64,000 nt of DNA. Origin: Armatimonadota bacterium (GTDB taxonomy: Bacteria; Armatimonadota; HRBIN16). The stretch covers positions 915,398 through 979,397 of the forward strand of contig BPGU01000001.1 in the NCBI GenBank assembly GCA_026003195.1, read 5' to 3'. Both the position numbers and the translations under genes were made by a program. Shown here in pieces: positions 1 to 7,510 of the stretch. Below the pieces are notes generated by a model. It was given only the letters and a program-made list of their open reading frames with translations, made no database searches and had not been told where the DNA came from. The stretch's first letter is position 1; each line of letters begins with the position of its first letter.

Positions 1-714
1 ACCGACGTGACCCTCAATTACGAAGTGCCCCGCTGGTTCAGTGGGTTGCGCTGGATGCGCATTGACCCCGACTTCCGCGCCTCACTGGGGCTTATCTATT
101 TCACCGACCGGCAGGGGCTATCGTGGTACACCCGCTACAACAACGAAATACGACGGGGACCCATCCGCGAGGTGGAGACAGAAGTCTTCCTGCGCGACTA
201 TACCCACTGTGACGGCACTCCGTTTGAGAAGGGTATCCGTGCTTCCTGCGACGTGACCCTGCGTAGCGATTACCAGATTGGCATCGGGCACGAGGTAGCA
301 ACCTTCGAGGGCACGCACGACCGGGTTTACGAGGTCAGGCTGCGGGGAAACGTGAGCAACCGCTTCCGGCAGTGGGACCTCAGCTACGAGTTCGGTCAAC
401 GCTCGGATAAAAACATCCGCTTCATCGGGTTCGGCATCACGCGCCGGCTGTTCGGTAAGCTCGATGTGGGGTTGAACGGTTCCATCTTGCGCTTCGATGA
501 GAACCGCGACCAGTACATTTTGACTGTCGGCTGGGAGTTCGACGAACTGCGTGCGCTCAGCGCGCGCCTGGTGCATCAGGATGGCAACGTGAACTGGTAC
601 CTCGCGTATCGCAGTGCGGGCGGTGTAGGACAGGACCTGTACATCATTATCGGCGACCCCAACGCGGAGCGATTCACCGAACGCATTGCGCTCAAGTGGG
701 TATGGGCGATGTGA
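1..714 (+). CDS. C-terminal part of an outer-membrane-barrel-like protein (DUF5916-like), 5' truncated
   Basis: The reading frame is open from base 1, so the true start lies upstream of the window and only the last 237 codons are seen. The sequence is a run of short alternating polar/aromatic segments (for example WYTRYNNEI, WDLSYEFGQ, YILTVGWEF) and ends in strand-like segments closing with WVWAM. This pattern is typical of a C-terminal beta-barrel. The ending with an xLYIIIGDPN-type turn before the last strand resembles the barrel of DUF5916 proteins, which carry an N-terminal carbohydrate-binding family 9 domain. That domain is not in the window. Location in the outer membrane is inferred from this resemblance. 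No partner gene follows on this strand. Confidence 0.6.
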   Translation, partial: TDVTLNYEVPRWFSGLRWMRIDPDFRASLGLIYFTDRQGLSWYTRYNNEIRRGPIREVETEVFLRDYTHCDGTPFEKGIRASCDVTLRSDYQIGIGHEVATFEGTHDRVYEVRLRGNVSNRFRQWDLSYEFGQRSDKNIRFIGFGITRRLFGKLDVGLNGSILRFDENRDQYILTVGWEFDELRALSARLVHQDGNVNWYLAYRSAGGVGQDLYIIIGDPNAERFTERIALKWVWAM

Positions 715-719
715 GGCGG

Positions 720-735
720 AGGGCGAGGCTCCTCG
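720..735 (+). repeat. Short interspersed GAGGCTCCTG-type motif, copy 1
   Basis: The sequence GGGCGAGGCTCCT follows the stop of the first gene. Related copies lie near 12452-12476, 17591-17610 and, inverted, 49731-49750. All are intergenic. Function unknown. Confidence 0.35.
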
Positions 736-851
736 ATCTGGTACCTCTATTGGCATCCCGAACGGTACGACTGGTCGACAGAGCTGGTTGAGGCAGGCGC
801 TGGCGAATGTGTCCATGTGCTGGTGAGCAACTTCGGCGCGATTGAGGATGA

Positions 852-1832
852 TTAGCCTGCGCTTGCGTCCTTGCCCTCAACAGCGTGGGGGAGCGTTAAC
901 AGGCTGCCGTTTCGCAACCTCGCACCTCTTGCCCAGTCGCTTGCGTTCATGCGGGGACGGCTTTCGGGTTGCACCTCCAGAAGCTGTAGCACCGTGCTCT
1001 CGCCACACGCCACAACGAGGGATTGCCTCTCGACGCGCAGCACCGTACCGGGGGGCTGGCTGGTGTGTTCTTCTGTGGGCAGGCACCTCCACACCTTCAC
1101 CCACTTGCCATTCCAGAAGAAGCCGGCGCCCGGTTTGGGAGACATCGCCCGCACGCGACACCACGTGCGCTGGGCGGTATCGTCCCAGTGGATGAAGCCG
1201 TCTTCGCGAGTGATGGGTGGGGCGTAGGTGGCAAGGGAGTGGTTTTGTGGTCGGGGAGACACCGTCCCCTGCTCCAGGGCACGCAGGGTTTCTATCAGCA
1301 GTTCTGCGCCCAGCTCTGCCAGCTTGACCTCTAAGGTCCCTGCGTCGTCTTCGGGCAGGATGGGGCAGGCTCGCTGGGAGAGGATGGGTCCCGTATCCAG
1401 TGTGGGTTCCATCTGCATGATGGTGACCCCCGTTTCGGTCTCGCCGTTCAGCAGTGCGTGCTGGATAGGAGCGGCGCCGCGATATTTGGGCAACAGCGAA
1501 GCGTGTACGTTGATTGCCCATCCGCTGGAGGGCATTTCCAGTAACGCTTTGGGCAGAATCTGCCCGAACGCCGCCACGACGAGCACATGGGGAGCAAGGG
1601 CGCGCGCCTGTTCGACGAACTCCGCACGACGTACCTTTTCCGGCGTCCAGACGGTAAGCCCCCGCTGCTCGGCGACACGACGTACCGGGGTAGGTTGCAG
1701 ACGTAGATGCCTGCCGGCAGGTCGGTCGGGCTGGGTGACCACGACCGGCAGTTCATACCCTGCCCGAAGCAGGGCAAGCAAAGAGGGCACGGCGAACTCG
1801 CTCGTGCCGAAAAAGAGCACTCGTCGCATCAT
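852..1832 (-). CDS. fmt: Methionyl-tRNA formyltransferase
   Basis: Transfers a formyl group from 10-formyl-THF to methionyl-tRNA for translation initiation. The 326-residue product has the usual family length. It begins MMRRVLFFGTSEFAVPSLLAL and carries the hallmark SLLPKYRGAAPIQ segment of the formyltransferase fold near residues 109-121, then a C-terminal OB-like tRNA-binding part. I chose the ATG at 1832 because it overlaps the def stop in an ATGA arrangement, which implies translational coupling. The frame remains open further upstream, but that part is antisense-like sequence inside def. Downstream of the phyH and def genes, so probably the last gene of that transcript. Confidence 0.95.
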   Translation of the reverse strand: MMRRVLFFGTSEFAVPSLLALLRAGYELPVVVTQPDRPAGRHLRLQPTPVRRVAEQRGLTVWTPEKVRRAEFVEQARALAPHVLVVAAFGQILPKALLEMPSSGWAINVHASLLPKYRGAAPIQHALLNGETETGVTIMQMEPTLDTGPILSQRACPILPEDDAGTLEVKLAELGAELLIETLRALEQGTVSPRPQNHSLATYAPPITREDGFIHWDDTAQRTWCRVRAMSPKPGAGFFWNGKWVKVWRCLPTEEHTSQPPGTVLRVERQSLVVACGESTVLQLLEVQPESRPRMNASDWARGARLRNGSLLTLPHAVEGKDASAG

Positions 1833-2383
1833 TTGCCTACGGCAACCGCTTCCCGCTCTTCCTTTTCCTCCTCTGTTACCCAGCGGAGCGTGGCGGGGTC
1901 GGCACGGTCGATGAACAGAATGCCGTCCAGATGGTCTACCTCGTGCTGGATGACCCGCGCAGTCAGACCTTCCGCTTTGAACTTGATGGTCTTGCCCTGC
2001 AGGTTCACTGCTTTCACCCATATCGTTTGCGCGCGCCGCACATTGCCCATCAGCCCGGGCAGGGAAAGGCATCCCTCCGGTGGCTCTATCTGCTCGCCCG
2101 ACATTTTGAGGATGACGGGATTGATGAGTGCGTGCACCTGTGGGTTCTGTTCGTCGGACATATCGGTATAAAGGAGAAGCCGGATGGATACCCCCACCTG
2201 TGGCGCAGCGAGACCGATGCCGTTGGCGTCTGACATCGCCTTACGCATGAACGACACCAGCTGGCGTATCTCCGGCGTGATACGTTTGACCGGTTCTGCC
2301 ACCTGCCTCAGGATGGGGTCCGGGTATTTCACGATTGGGTCGCCTTCCGCTCGCGGAAAGGGCGGTAGTTCCATCGCCATCAT
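1829..2383 (-). CDS. def: Peptide deformylase
   Basis: Removes the N-formyl group from new proteins. All three metal-site motifs are present: GIGLAAPQVG (residues 55-64), EGCLS with the metal-binding Cys at about 105, and QHEVDHLDG with His147, Glu148 and His151. Several in-frame ATGs occur close together. I use the one at 2383 because a GGAGG lies seven bases upstream (2391-2395), whereas the ATG at 2389 is too close to it. The product is 184 residues. It is coupled to fmt by a 4-base overlap, the classic def-fmt pair, and starts 19 bases after the phyH stop. Confidence 0.95.
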   Translation of the reverse strand: MMAMELPPFPRAEGDPIVKYPDPILRQVAEPVKRITPEIRQLVSFMRKAMSDANGIGLAAPQVGVSIRLLLYTDMSDEQNPQVHALINPVILKMSGEQIEPPEGCLSLPGLMGNVRRAQTIWVKAVNLQGKTIKFKAEGLTARVIQHEVDHLDGILFIDRADPATLRWVTEEEKEEREAVAVGK

Positions 2384-2402
2384 CCACATACCTCCGCGAG
2401 TA

Positions 2403-3392
2403 TTATACCCTGTTTGCCACCGTTTGCACGCTCTCCATCGTACCATCCTCCATACCCATCATACGGGGAGGCACGCCAGTGTCACCCTCTGCAGGTTCCA
2501 GGAGATGTACCGGTGTGCCGAACCGGGGCGTAGCGTACGGCAGGTGTGTGCTACCACGCGCCAGAATGTGCAGGTAGTTCGCACTGTTGCCCTCGTACGG
2601 CTCGCCATGATTCCAAGGCACCCACGAGCGGGCATTGCAGTAGTGGCAAACATACGAGCGGCGGAAGCGGTCTGTCGTGCGGTTCGGGTAGGAGCGATGC
2701 AGGATGTGTCCATGGAAAAAGAGCACGTCGCCCGGCTGCATCGGCACGGGTATTGGGTCGGGATACTTGCGCACCACTTTGGTCAGGGTGTTCACCTCGT
2801 CGTCCAGATGGCTGACGTTCTGCACCCGGAACAGGTCTTCAAACACGCCCTCCGTGTGGACGAGACCGTAAGGATGGTCTGGTGGGTAGATGGGTTCGCA
2901 GTGGGAGCCGGGTATCACCCACAGGCAGCCATTTTGCTCGTCGGCGACATCCAGCGCCATCCACGCGCCGATGAGAGTGTCGGGATAGGTGGTGATATAG
3001 TAGGAATCCTGATGCCAGCCCTGTCCGCCCAAGCCTGGAGGGTTGAAAAAAAGCATACTTTGCAGGGCAAGCACGTCGGGACCGATTAACGCCTCCAGTA
3101 CATCCAGCACGCGCGGGTGTAGCAGTCCCCATTCCGCCGTCGCGTCGATGCGGTGCAGCTGGTGGATGCGCGTGTGCGTTTTGAAGACTGCCTCCAGCGG
3201 CGCCTTTTCGGACTGCTCCTGCATCGGCGTGGGCTGGCGACGGCTCTCCGCCCAGTCCAGCAGGCGTTGCACATCCTCTTTGGGGAGCAGTCCCTCTACC
3301 TTCAGGTAACCGTGCCTCTGGTAGTGCACATACTCTTCTACCTTCACGCGATACCTGTCCGGTCGCTCCGCTGCTTTGGGTATGTATGCCAT
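2403..3392 (-). CDS. Phytanoyl-CoA dioxygenase (PhyH) family protein
   Basis: A 329-residue Fe(II)/2-oxoglutarate dioxygenase of the PhyH fold. The iron-binding triad is visible: the HxD pair in GWHQDSYY (His127, Asp129) and the distal His in GHILHRSYPN (about His232). An Arg-Ser that would bind 2-oxoglutarate follows. The start at 3392 has GGAGG six bases upstream. The frame is open further upstream but lacks a ribosome site there. The substrate cannot be read from sequence. Bacterial relatives hydroxylate small molecules, and in this phylum many PhyH copies occur. It has its own promoter and lies ahead of def-fmt. Confidence 0.85.
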   Translation of the reverse strand: MAYIPKAAERPDRYRVKVEEYVHYQRHGYLKVEGLLPKEDVQRLLDWAESRRQPTPMQEQSEKAPLEAVFKTHTRIHQLHRIDATAEWGLLHPRVLDVLEALIGPDVLALQSMLFFNPPGLGGQGWHQDSYYITTYPDTLIGAWMALDVADEQNGCLWVIPGSHCEPIYPPDHPYGLVHTEGVFEDLFRVQNVSHLDDEVNTLTKVVRKYPDPIPVPMQPGDVLFFHGHILHRSYPNRTTDRFRRSYVCHYCNARSWVPWNHGEPYEGNSANYLHILARGSTHLPYATPRFGTPVHLLEPAEGDTGVPPRMMGMEDGTMESVQTVANRV

Positions 3393-3428
3393 CTTTTGCC
3401 TCCAGCGCGGTTCTTTAGCGTTGTTAAT

Positions 3429-3457
3429 AGTATAGTATAATCGGTGGGCAGATGCAA
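3429..3457 (-). promoter_or_regulatory. Promoter of phyH-def-fmt
   Basis: On the minus strand TTGCAT and TATACT are separated by exactly 17 bp. The predicted start is about 30 bases ahead of the PhyH ATG. Confidence 0.6.
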
Positions 3458-3508
3458 GGGAGTATTGCCGTCCGTCGTCCATGTTATCTCACAGGCAAAC
3501 CGTCAGCC

Positions 3509-3517
3509 GATCCCTCT
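3509..3517 (+). repeat. Target-site duplication, left copy
   Basis: GATCCCTCT directly abuts the left inverted repeat of the insertion sequence. An identical 9-mer abuts the right end at 4542-4550. Confidence 0.9.
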
Positions 3518-4541
3518 GAGGCTGTTCGAAAAATCGGTGAGTATCGGGTATAAAACATACTATGAAACACACACACTTCAGACAAACTACCCTCGCCACC
3601 ATACGGGTACGCACCATTTACAGCCTTGTCCTGCGCTTTTGCCAACTCCACCCTCTCCCCAAACGACGCGGACGACCCTGCAAATACTCCGAAGCCCTCA
3701 TCCTCACCCTCTGGCTGCTTGCCGTGCGCGAAAACGCCTCCTACCGACGCCTGCTTTTTGCGCTTGCCCCCGAAATCCTGCCCGACCACCCCCTGCCTGC
3801 CTTAGGCACGCTCGCCTACCGCTTGCAGCATCTTGCAGACAAACGCCTGCAACAACTGCTCCATTGGCTTGCCCAGCAGGGCATGGCGTCAGAGACACTG
3901 ACCTGTGAAACGCCGTGTGTGTTTGTGGATGGCACGGGCGTGGGATATGCCTCGCCGTTTTTCGCGCAGTATTTGCGAGGGGCACAGATACGTCAGCAGC
4001 GTTCGCATGTGAAGGTGGTGGCGTTGGTGTATTGGCAGGGGGGTCGGGCGTGGGTGATAGGGTTATCGTGTGGGGCGGCGTATGCGGATGAGGGGCGGCT
4101 GTTGGGGGAGTGGGTGGAGCGGTATGGTCGTGGTGGGTTGGGGTCTGGCACTTTGTTGGTGGGAGACAGGTTGTATGGGTATCGGGCGCGATTGTTGAAG
4201 CAGTTGGAGGAGGCGGGTTGGTTGCCTGTGGCGCGTGTGGAGGCAGGGTTGCATCAGCAGGTGCGTGCGGATGCGCGGTTGCGTGCGCGTTTGCGTGCGG
4301 AGGTGTATGGTTGGGCGTTGGGGGAGCGTTATCGGATAGAGCAGGTGTTTGGGAGCGTGAAGAGTGCGTATGGGAGCGTGTGGCGAGCGCGTTCGTGGGA
4401 GGGTGCGCGGGTATGGGTGTGGGGGATGTTTGTGCTATGGAACATGGTGGGTTTGGTGCGTGTGCTTGGAGATGGTTCTGATGGTTTTATTGTATGTTGT
4501 GTGTGGGTGAGGGGGGGCTGGGTGATTTTTCGAACACCCTC
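3518..4541 (+). mobile_element. Complete insertion sequence, 1,024 bp, with 18-bp imperfect terminal inverted repeats
   Basis: Left end GAGGCTGTTCGAAAAATC (3518-3535) and the reverse complement of the right end (4524-4541) differ at one base. Both ends are flanked by the same 9-bp direct repeat GATCCCTCT, so the limits are certain and the insertion is recent enough to keep a perfect duplication. The element holds one transposase. The 9-bp duplication and about 1-kb size fit IS4/IS5-superfamily elements, but I do not assign a family. The first half of the + strand is C-rich and the second half strongly G-rich. Confidence 0.93.
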
Positions 4542-4599
4542 GATCCCTCTTGACAACCTGTGCACTCTGTTTTATGCTATATCCAGCATTCTACCGTAA
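3562..4599 (+). CDS. DDE transposase of the insertion sequence
   Basis: Catalyses movement of the element. The acidic triad can be placed: Asp in FVDGTGVGY (about residue 122), Asp in LVGDRLYGYR (about 203) and Glu in RIEQVFGSVK, the last with the R-x3-E-x6-K spacing seen in the IS4/IS5 superfamily. A helix-turn-helix-like N-terminal part (KRRGRPCKYSEALI) precedes it. The frame has no stop codon inside the element: it runs through the right inverted repeat at 4541 and ends at a TAA at 4597 in host DNA, adding about 19 foreign residues. No good ribosome site precedes the ATG. Confidence 0.88.
   Translation: MKHTHFRQTTLATIRVRTIYSLVLRFCQLHPLPKRRGRPCKYSEALILTLWLLAVRENASYRRLLFALAPEILPDHPLPALGTLAYRLQHLADKRLQQLLHWLAQQGMASETLTCETPCVFVDGTGVGYASPFFAQYLRGAQIRQQRSHVKVVALVYWQGGRAWVIGLSCGAAYADEGRLLGEWVERYGRGGLGSGTLLVGDRLYGYRARLLKQLEEAGWLPVARVEAGLHQQVRADARLRARLRAEVYGWALGERYRIEQVFGSVKSAYGSVWRARSWEGARVWVWGMFVLWNMVGLVRVLGDGSDGFIVCCVWVRGGWVIFRTPSIPLDNLCTLFYAISSILP
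4542..4550 (+). repeat. Target-site duplication, right copy
   Basis: Second copy of GATCCCTCT. Its last T is also the first T of the TTGACA -35 box of the next gene, so the duplication restored the box. Confidence 0.9.
4550..4578 (+). promoter_or_regulatory. Promoter of the LuxR-HTH gene
   Basis: Perfect TTGACA, 17 bp, then TATGCT. The same promoter with the same spacing and the shared string CTTGACAACC is found at 10679-10707 in front of a decayed copy of the gene. Confidence 0.75.
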
Positions 4600-4611
4600 G
4601 AGGTATCCTGC

Positions 4612-5004
4612 ATGGCTACCGTCTGGCTGATATGTCCTGACGCAGCGTTGCGAGAACGGCTGTTGCGGTGCTTACGTGATGGGGAGCAGGTGACGGTATG
4701 CGTGAAGCCGTGCGTTGCGGATGCGGTGGTGGTAGTGCCTCCTGTGTTGACGCCGGCTCAGGTAGAGACATTGCAGGCGTATGTGGACACGGGCAGTGCG
4801 CGTGAGGCGGCGAAGCGCAGGTGCTGTTCGGAGCAGACGGTTCGGCGTCATCTGGCGGCGGCGCGAGCGCGGGTGAAGGCGCAGAACGTGGCTCAGCTGG
4901 TGCACGTGGCGTGGATGTTGGGAGTATTAACCGCTCCGTCTAGTACCAATTGGGTACAAAAATGGCAAAAATTGACTATTGACACGGGGGGGGGGACAGA
5001 GTAG
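4612..5004 (+). CDS. Small transcription regulator with LuxR-type helix-turn-helix
   Basis: A 130-residue protein. The first 45 residues are an unrecognised valine-rich segment. They are followed by a LuxR/GerE-like DNA-binding helix-turn-helix from about LTPAQVETLQ to VRRHLAAARARVKAQN (residues 46-92), where ARE-AAKRRCCSEQTVRRH matches the recognition helix. There is no receiver or ligand domain. AGAGG lies eight bases before the ATG. Its last residues are encoded across the G tract of the next promoter, so G-tract length changes would alter its C-terminus. Immediately upstream of the envelope cassette, so a local regulator is the natural inference. A deleted copy lies at about 10730-10830. 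Confidence 0.7.
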   Translation: MATVWLICPDAALRERLLRCLRDGEQVTVCVKPCVADAVVVVPPVLTPAQVETLQAYVDTGSAREAAKRRCCSEQTVRRHLAAARARVKAQNVAQLVHVAWMLGVLTAPSSTNWVQKWQKLTIDTGGGTE

Positions 5005-5007
5005 AAT
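4979..5007 (+). promoter_or_regulatory. Promoter of the envelope cassette with a G10 tract in the spacer
   Basis: TTGACA (4979-4984) and TAGAAT (5002-5007) are separated by exactly 17 bp, and 10 of those bases are one uninterrupted run of G (4986-4995). Slippage in such a tract would move the spacer away from 17 and change promoter strength, a known phase-variation mechanism in other bacteria. Whether it happens here is inference. Confidence 0.7.
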
Positions 5008-5044
5008 AGAGGTAGAAAACTCTAAAAAGGAGGTGTCAGTATCC

Positions 5045-5467
5045 ATGTCTCGATGGAGCAGTCGCAACATGTTCGTAAGCGGAGCCGTGGTTGCTGTGGG
5101 AGCTTTATCTTTAGCCCTGTTGTCAAGCGTTGTAGCAGCAAGAGACCCTATAGCTACTCCTCCGCCTCCACGAACAATTGAACAAAGTTTCTGTTCAAAC
5201 AACTACTTTACCTGTCGTGACATTGCGTGTGCTGATGCGATAGGAGGCGAGGTTCGGCTACCGGGTTATGGAGCTGCTGTCCGGGCGGGTAGTGGGAAGT
5301 TCTCTAGCACTCCCACCAAAATGTACACCTGTGAGCCGAGCTCCTTGTGGAAGCATACCTGCACGGAACGTCCTGTTCAGTGTGGCGAGTATGCGTTCTT
5401 CACTTCTTCAGGCTGTGCAGGAGCGCCCATCTTCACGCGTCCGGGGTACCAAATCTCGTGCCGGTAG
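5045..5467 (+). CDS. Small secreted cysteine-rich protein
   Basis: Not a family I recognise. The 140-residue product has a clear Sec signal: MSRWSSRNMF, then a hydrophobic segment about residues 9-30 ending VVAARD. After a proline-rich linker (IATPPPPRT) the mature domain of about 90 residues contains eight cysteines (FCSNN, TCRD, ACAD, YTCE, HTCTE, VQCGE, GCAG, SC), enough for four disulfides. The ATG at 5045 follows AAGGAGG with a slightly long spacing. First gene after the G-tract promoter, six bases before the next gene. I infer an exported, disulfide-stabilised surface or signalling protein. Confidence 0.6.
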   Translation: MSRWSSRNMFVSGAVVAVGALSLALLSSVVAARDPIATPPPPRTIEQSFCSNNYFTCRDIACADAIGGEVRLPGYGAAVRAGSGKFSSTPTKMYTCEPSSLWKHTCTERPVQCGEYAFFTSSGCAGAPIFTRPGYQISCR

Positions 5468-5473
5468 TGCCAG

Positions 5474-6460
5474 ATGCGAAGGTGCTTTACGCTCTCGATC
5501 TGCCTGGTATGGATATGGGTGCGGGGCGGTTGGGCTTCGCCCGTACCCTCTCCTGCTTTGCTCCTTGAAGCGTGGCAACAACTAGATACGGATTTCCAGA
5601 AGACTGTACGCTCGTACAAACTGGAGGGCATGGCCAGCAAAAAGCCGCACGAGGCGGACCTCCCCGCTAGCACGTTCAGATGGCGTGTCTGGCGCGATGG
5701 GGAGCGGTTTTTGTGGGAATATACAGTCAACGACACGCTCAGCGGTGGAAGAAGATATGCTTACAGCTACGATGGGGTTCGCTACGACTGCTACGTTGGC
5801 CCCTCCGCCCAAGGCTTCATTTACAAGACCGTAGAGGATCTGCCCCCATGCGAAAATGCGTTTACTGGTTTGTATCCCTTTGATATTCCCCATCTCTGGC
5901 AAAAGCCGCTGGCTGGTGGCAACTGGCAGCAAGTTCTACCTTACTATGTAACATTACTTCAGAATGTTTCTGCTTTGCACGTCAGCAGAGACGAGCATGC
6001 TCAGTCTTACATTCTTCTTCTTTCGCAGGAGGGCAAACGCAGGTTGGGATGGTTACCCGATGAGGTGCACTTTCGAGTGGAACGGGGAAGGTTCGTGCCA
6101 GTGCGCTTTATCCTGCGAGACAAAGCAGGTGGACGGTTGACGCAGACGGTGTTTGAAATCACTTCTGCACAGTGGCATAACGAGTGCTGGCTTCCTTCCG
6201 GTTACCGTTGTACATGGGTGGATGTGGCAAGCCGCCGGGTATTCATGGAAATGAATGCCACCATTCGGATGAGCGACATAAACCAACCTATTTCTGCGGC
6301 GCATTTCCGAGTTAACTTCCCAGCGGGAACACTTGTCACAGAGCAAGGAGGACAGGAATGGGTTGTTCGCGGCGTATCGATTTGGAATCTCTGGTGGGTT
6401 GTTCCTGTAATCCTTGTTGTGATGGTGGTGTTCTGGCTAGCAAAGCGATTACGTCGGTAA
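5474..6460 (+). CDS. Exported protein with C-terminal membrane anchor, function unknown
   Basis: 328 residues. The N-terminus has a signal peptide (about residues 1-22, ending GGWAS). The C-terminus has one strong transmembrane helix (NLWWVVPVILVVMVVFWLA) followed by KRLRR, so most of the protein faces outwards. The extracytoplasmic part is rich in beta-strand-like segments (FRWRVWRDGERFLWEY, RRYAYSYDGVRYD), which loosely resembles LolA-like lipoprotein-sorting folds. That resemblance is weak and I do not claim it. Three cysteines are scattered in the domain. Part of the same transcript as the Cys-rich gene and the DUF1573-like gene. Confidence 0.55.
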   Translation: MRRCFTLSICLVWIWVRGGWASPVPSPALLLEAWQQLDTDFQKTVRSYKLEGMASKKPHEADLPASTFRWRVWRDGERFLWEYTVNDTLSGGRRYAYSYDGVRYDCYVGPSAQGFIYKTVEDLPPCENAFTGLYPFDIPHLWQKPLAGGNWQQVLPYYVTLLQNVSALHVSRDEHAQSYILLLSQEGKRRLGWLPDEVHFRVERGRFVPVRFILRDKAGGRLTQTVFEITSAQWHNECWLPSGYRCTWVDVASRRVFMEMNATIRMSDINQPISAAHFRVNFPAGTLVTEQGGQEWVVRGVSIWNLWWVVPVILVVMVVFWLAKRLRR

Positions 6461-6475
6461 AGGAAGAAGATCGCG

Positions 6476-7501
6476 ATGTCCGCGGCAAGGAATGAGCGAA
6501 GGTGGCTGGTGTGGGGGTGTGTTTTAGGACTGATCGTACTCACATTACTAGCAGTTCTGTATAGCCATTCCTTACCTCCTGCTTTCAGGAGAGTGTGGTC
6601 GCTGCAGTTTGTCCCCTCTCGGCTTGTGCTGCCTGCGGATCTGCCATCCATTCACGAGACAAGCGTTTTGTTATGCAATCGTGGGACCAAGGATGAGCAC
6701 ATCCGGCTTGGCTCTTGTTGCGGAGTGAACATACAGGGAGAACTAGAACGATACGTGGGAAAGGGGCATTGTGTCAGGATACCGTTGAGCGTTGAGGTAA
6801 GATCGCCGGGGGTGTATCGCGGGGCAATATTCGTTTACGTGCCAGGCGTGCAGTCTCCTGTGACAGCCTTGCCTATTATGGCACAAGCGTATGAGAGCGT
6901 CTTTGCATCCACAGATACCAGACGTTCGCTACATTTGCCCGCACTGGTTCGCAAAGCCCCTGGTGATGCGAGTGGGGAGGCGTGCGTCACACTGTCTGTT
7001 CATAGCGGTTTTGGGATAGAGCGCATTGTATCTCCAGCAGACTGGCTATCGGTAAGTTGGCGCAAGCGGGATACGGTGGTCGACGTTTGCGCAAAGGCGT
7101 TGCCATCGGCACCTGAGGGAAAGTTCAACCTTGACCTCTTACTGATTTACAGATGTGGCAAGCGCTCTGGACGTGACTACATCAGGATTTTCGGAGAGGT
7201 AGTGTCTTTAGTATACGTCCACCCAAGCAGGCTGTCTTTCGGTGTCGTGTCGTTGCGGCAACAGCGACCGGCGTCGAAAGAGGTACAGATCATCCTGCGT
7301 GGTAGTAGAGGCAAACCGTTGAGTTTTAGGGCAACTTTCGCTGGTTGCACCACACGAGCGAAACGGTTAAAGCCGGGGGTATATGTTGTGGAGATCCAGT
7401 TCATTCCTAAACGATTGGGGGAGATACGAGGATATGTGCAGTGTCGTCAAGGAGACGACATCATCTACCTACTGCCCATAAGCGCGCTAGTACAACCATA
7501 G
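6476..7501 (+). CDS. Membrane-anchored protein with DUF1573-like (Ig/MSP-type) domains
   Basis: 341 residues. One N-terminal transmembrane segment (WGCVLGLIVLTLLAVLY, about residues 13-29) is followed by an extracytoplasmic region. Near the end, VHPSRLSFGVVSL followed by EVQIILRGSRGKPLSF is the pattern of DUF1573-type beta-sandwich domains, and the first part (FVPSRLVLPADLPSIHETSVLLCNRG) looks like another copy. Such domains are usually protein- or glycan-binding modules in the periplasm. AGGAAGAAG precedes the ATG. Sixteen bases after the previous gene and ten before the next, so clearly one operon. Confidence 0.6.
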   Translation: MSAARNERRWLVWGCVLGLIVLTLLAVLYSHSLPPAFRRVWSLQFVPSRLVLPADLPSIHETSVLLCNRGTKDEHIRLGSCCGVNIQGELERYVGKGHCVRIPLSVEVRSPGVYRGAIFVYVPGVQSPVTALPIMAQAYESVFASTDTRRSLHLPALVRKAPGDASGEACVTLSVHSGFGIERIVSPADWLSVSWRKRDTVVDVCAKALPSAPEGKFNLDLLLIYRCGKRSGRDYIRIFGEVVSLVYVHPSRLSFGVVSLRQQRPASKEVQIILRGSRGKPLSFRATFAGCTTRAKRLKPGVYVVEIQFIPKRLGEIRGYVQCRQGDDIIYLLPISALVQP

Positions 7502-7510
7502 GAGAGGCAG

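Noticed and set aside
118-816. Minus-strand frame opposite the first gene
   Set aside because: Its product has no recognisable features, and the + strand frame has clear barrel-type sequence.
4110-4481. Gly/Val-rich + strand frame in the IS
   Set aside because: A by-product of the G-rich half of the transposase gene.
4986-4995. The G run as merely an assembly artefact
   Set aside because: It could be miscounted, but its place inside a perfect 17-bp promoter spacer makes coincidence less likely. Kept as a finding with the check stated.
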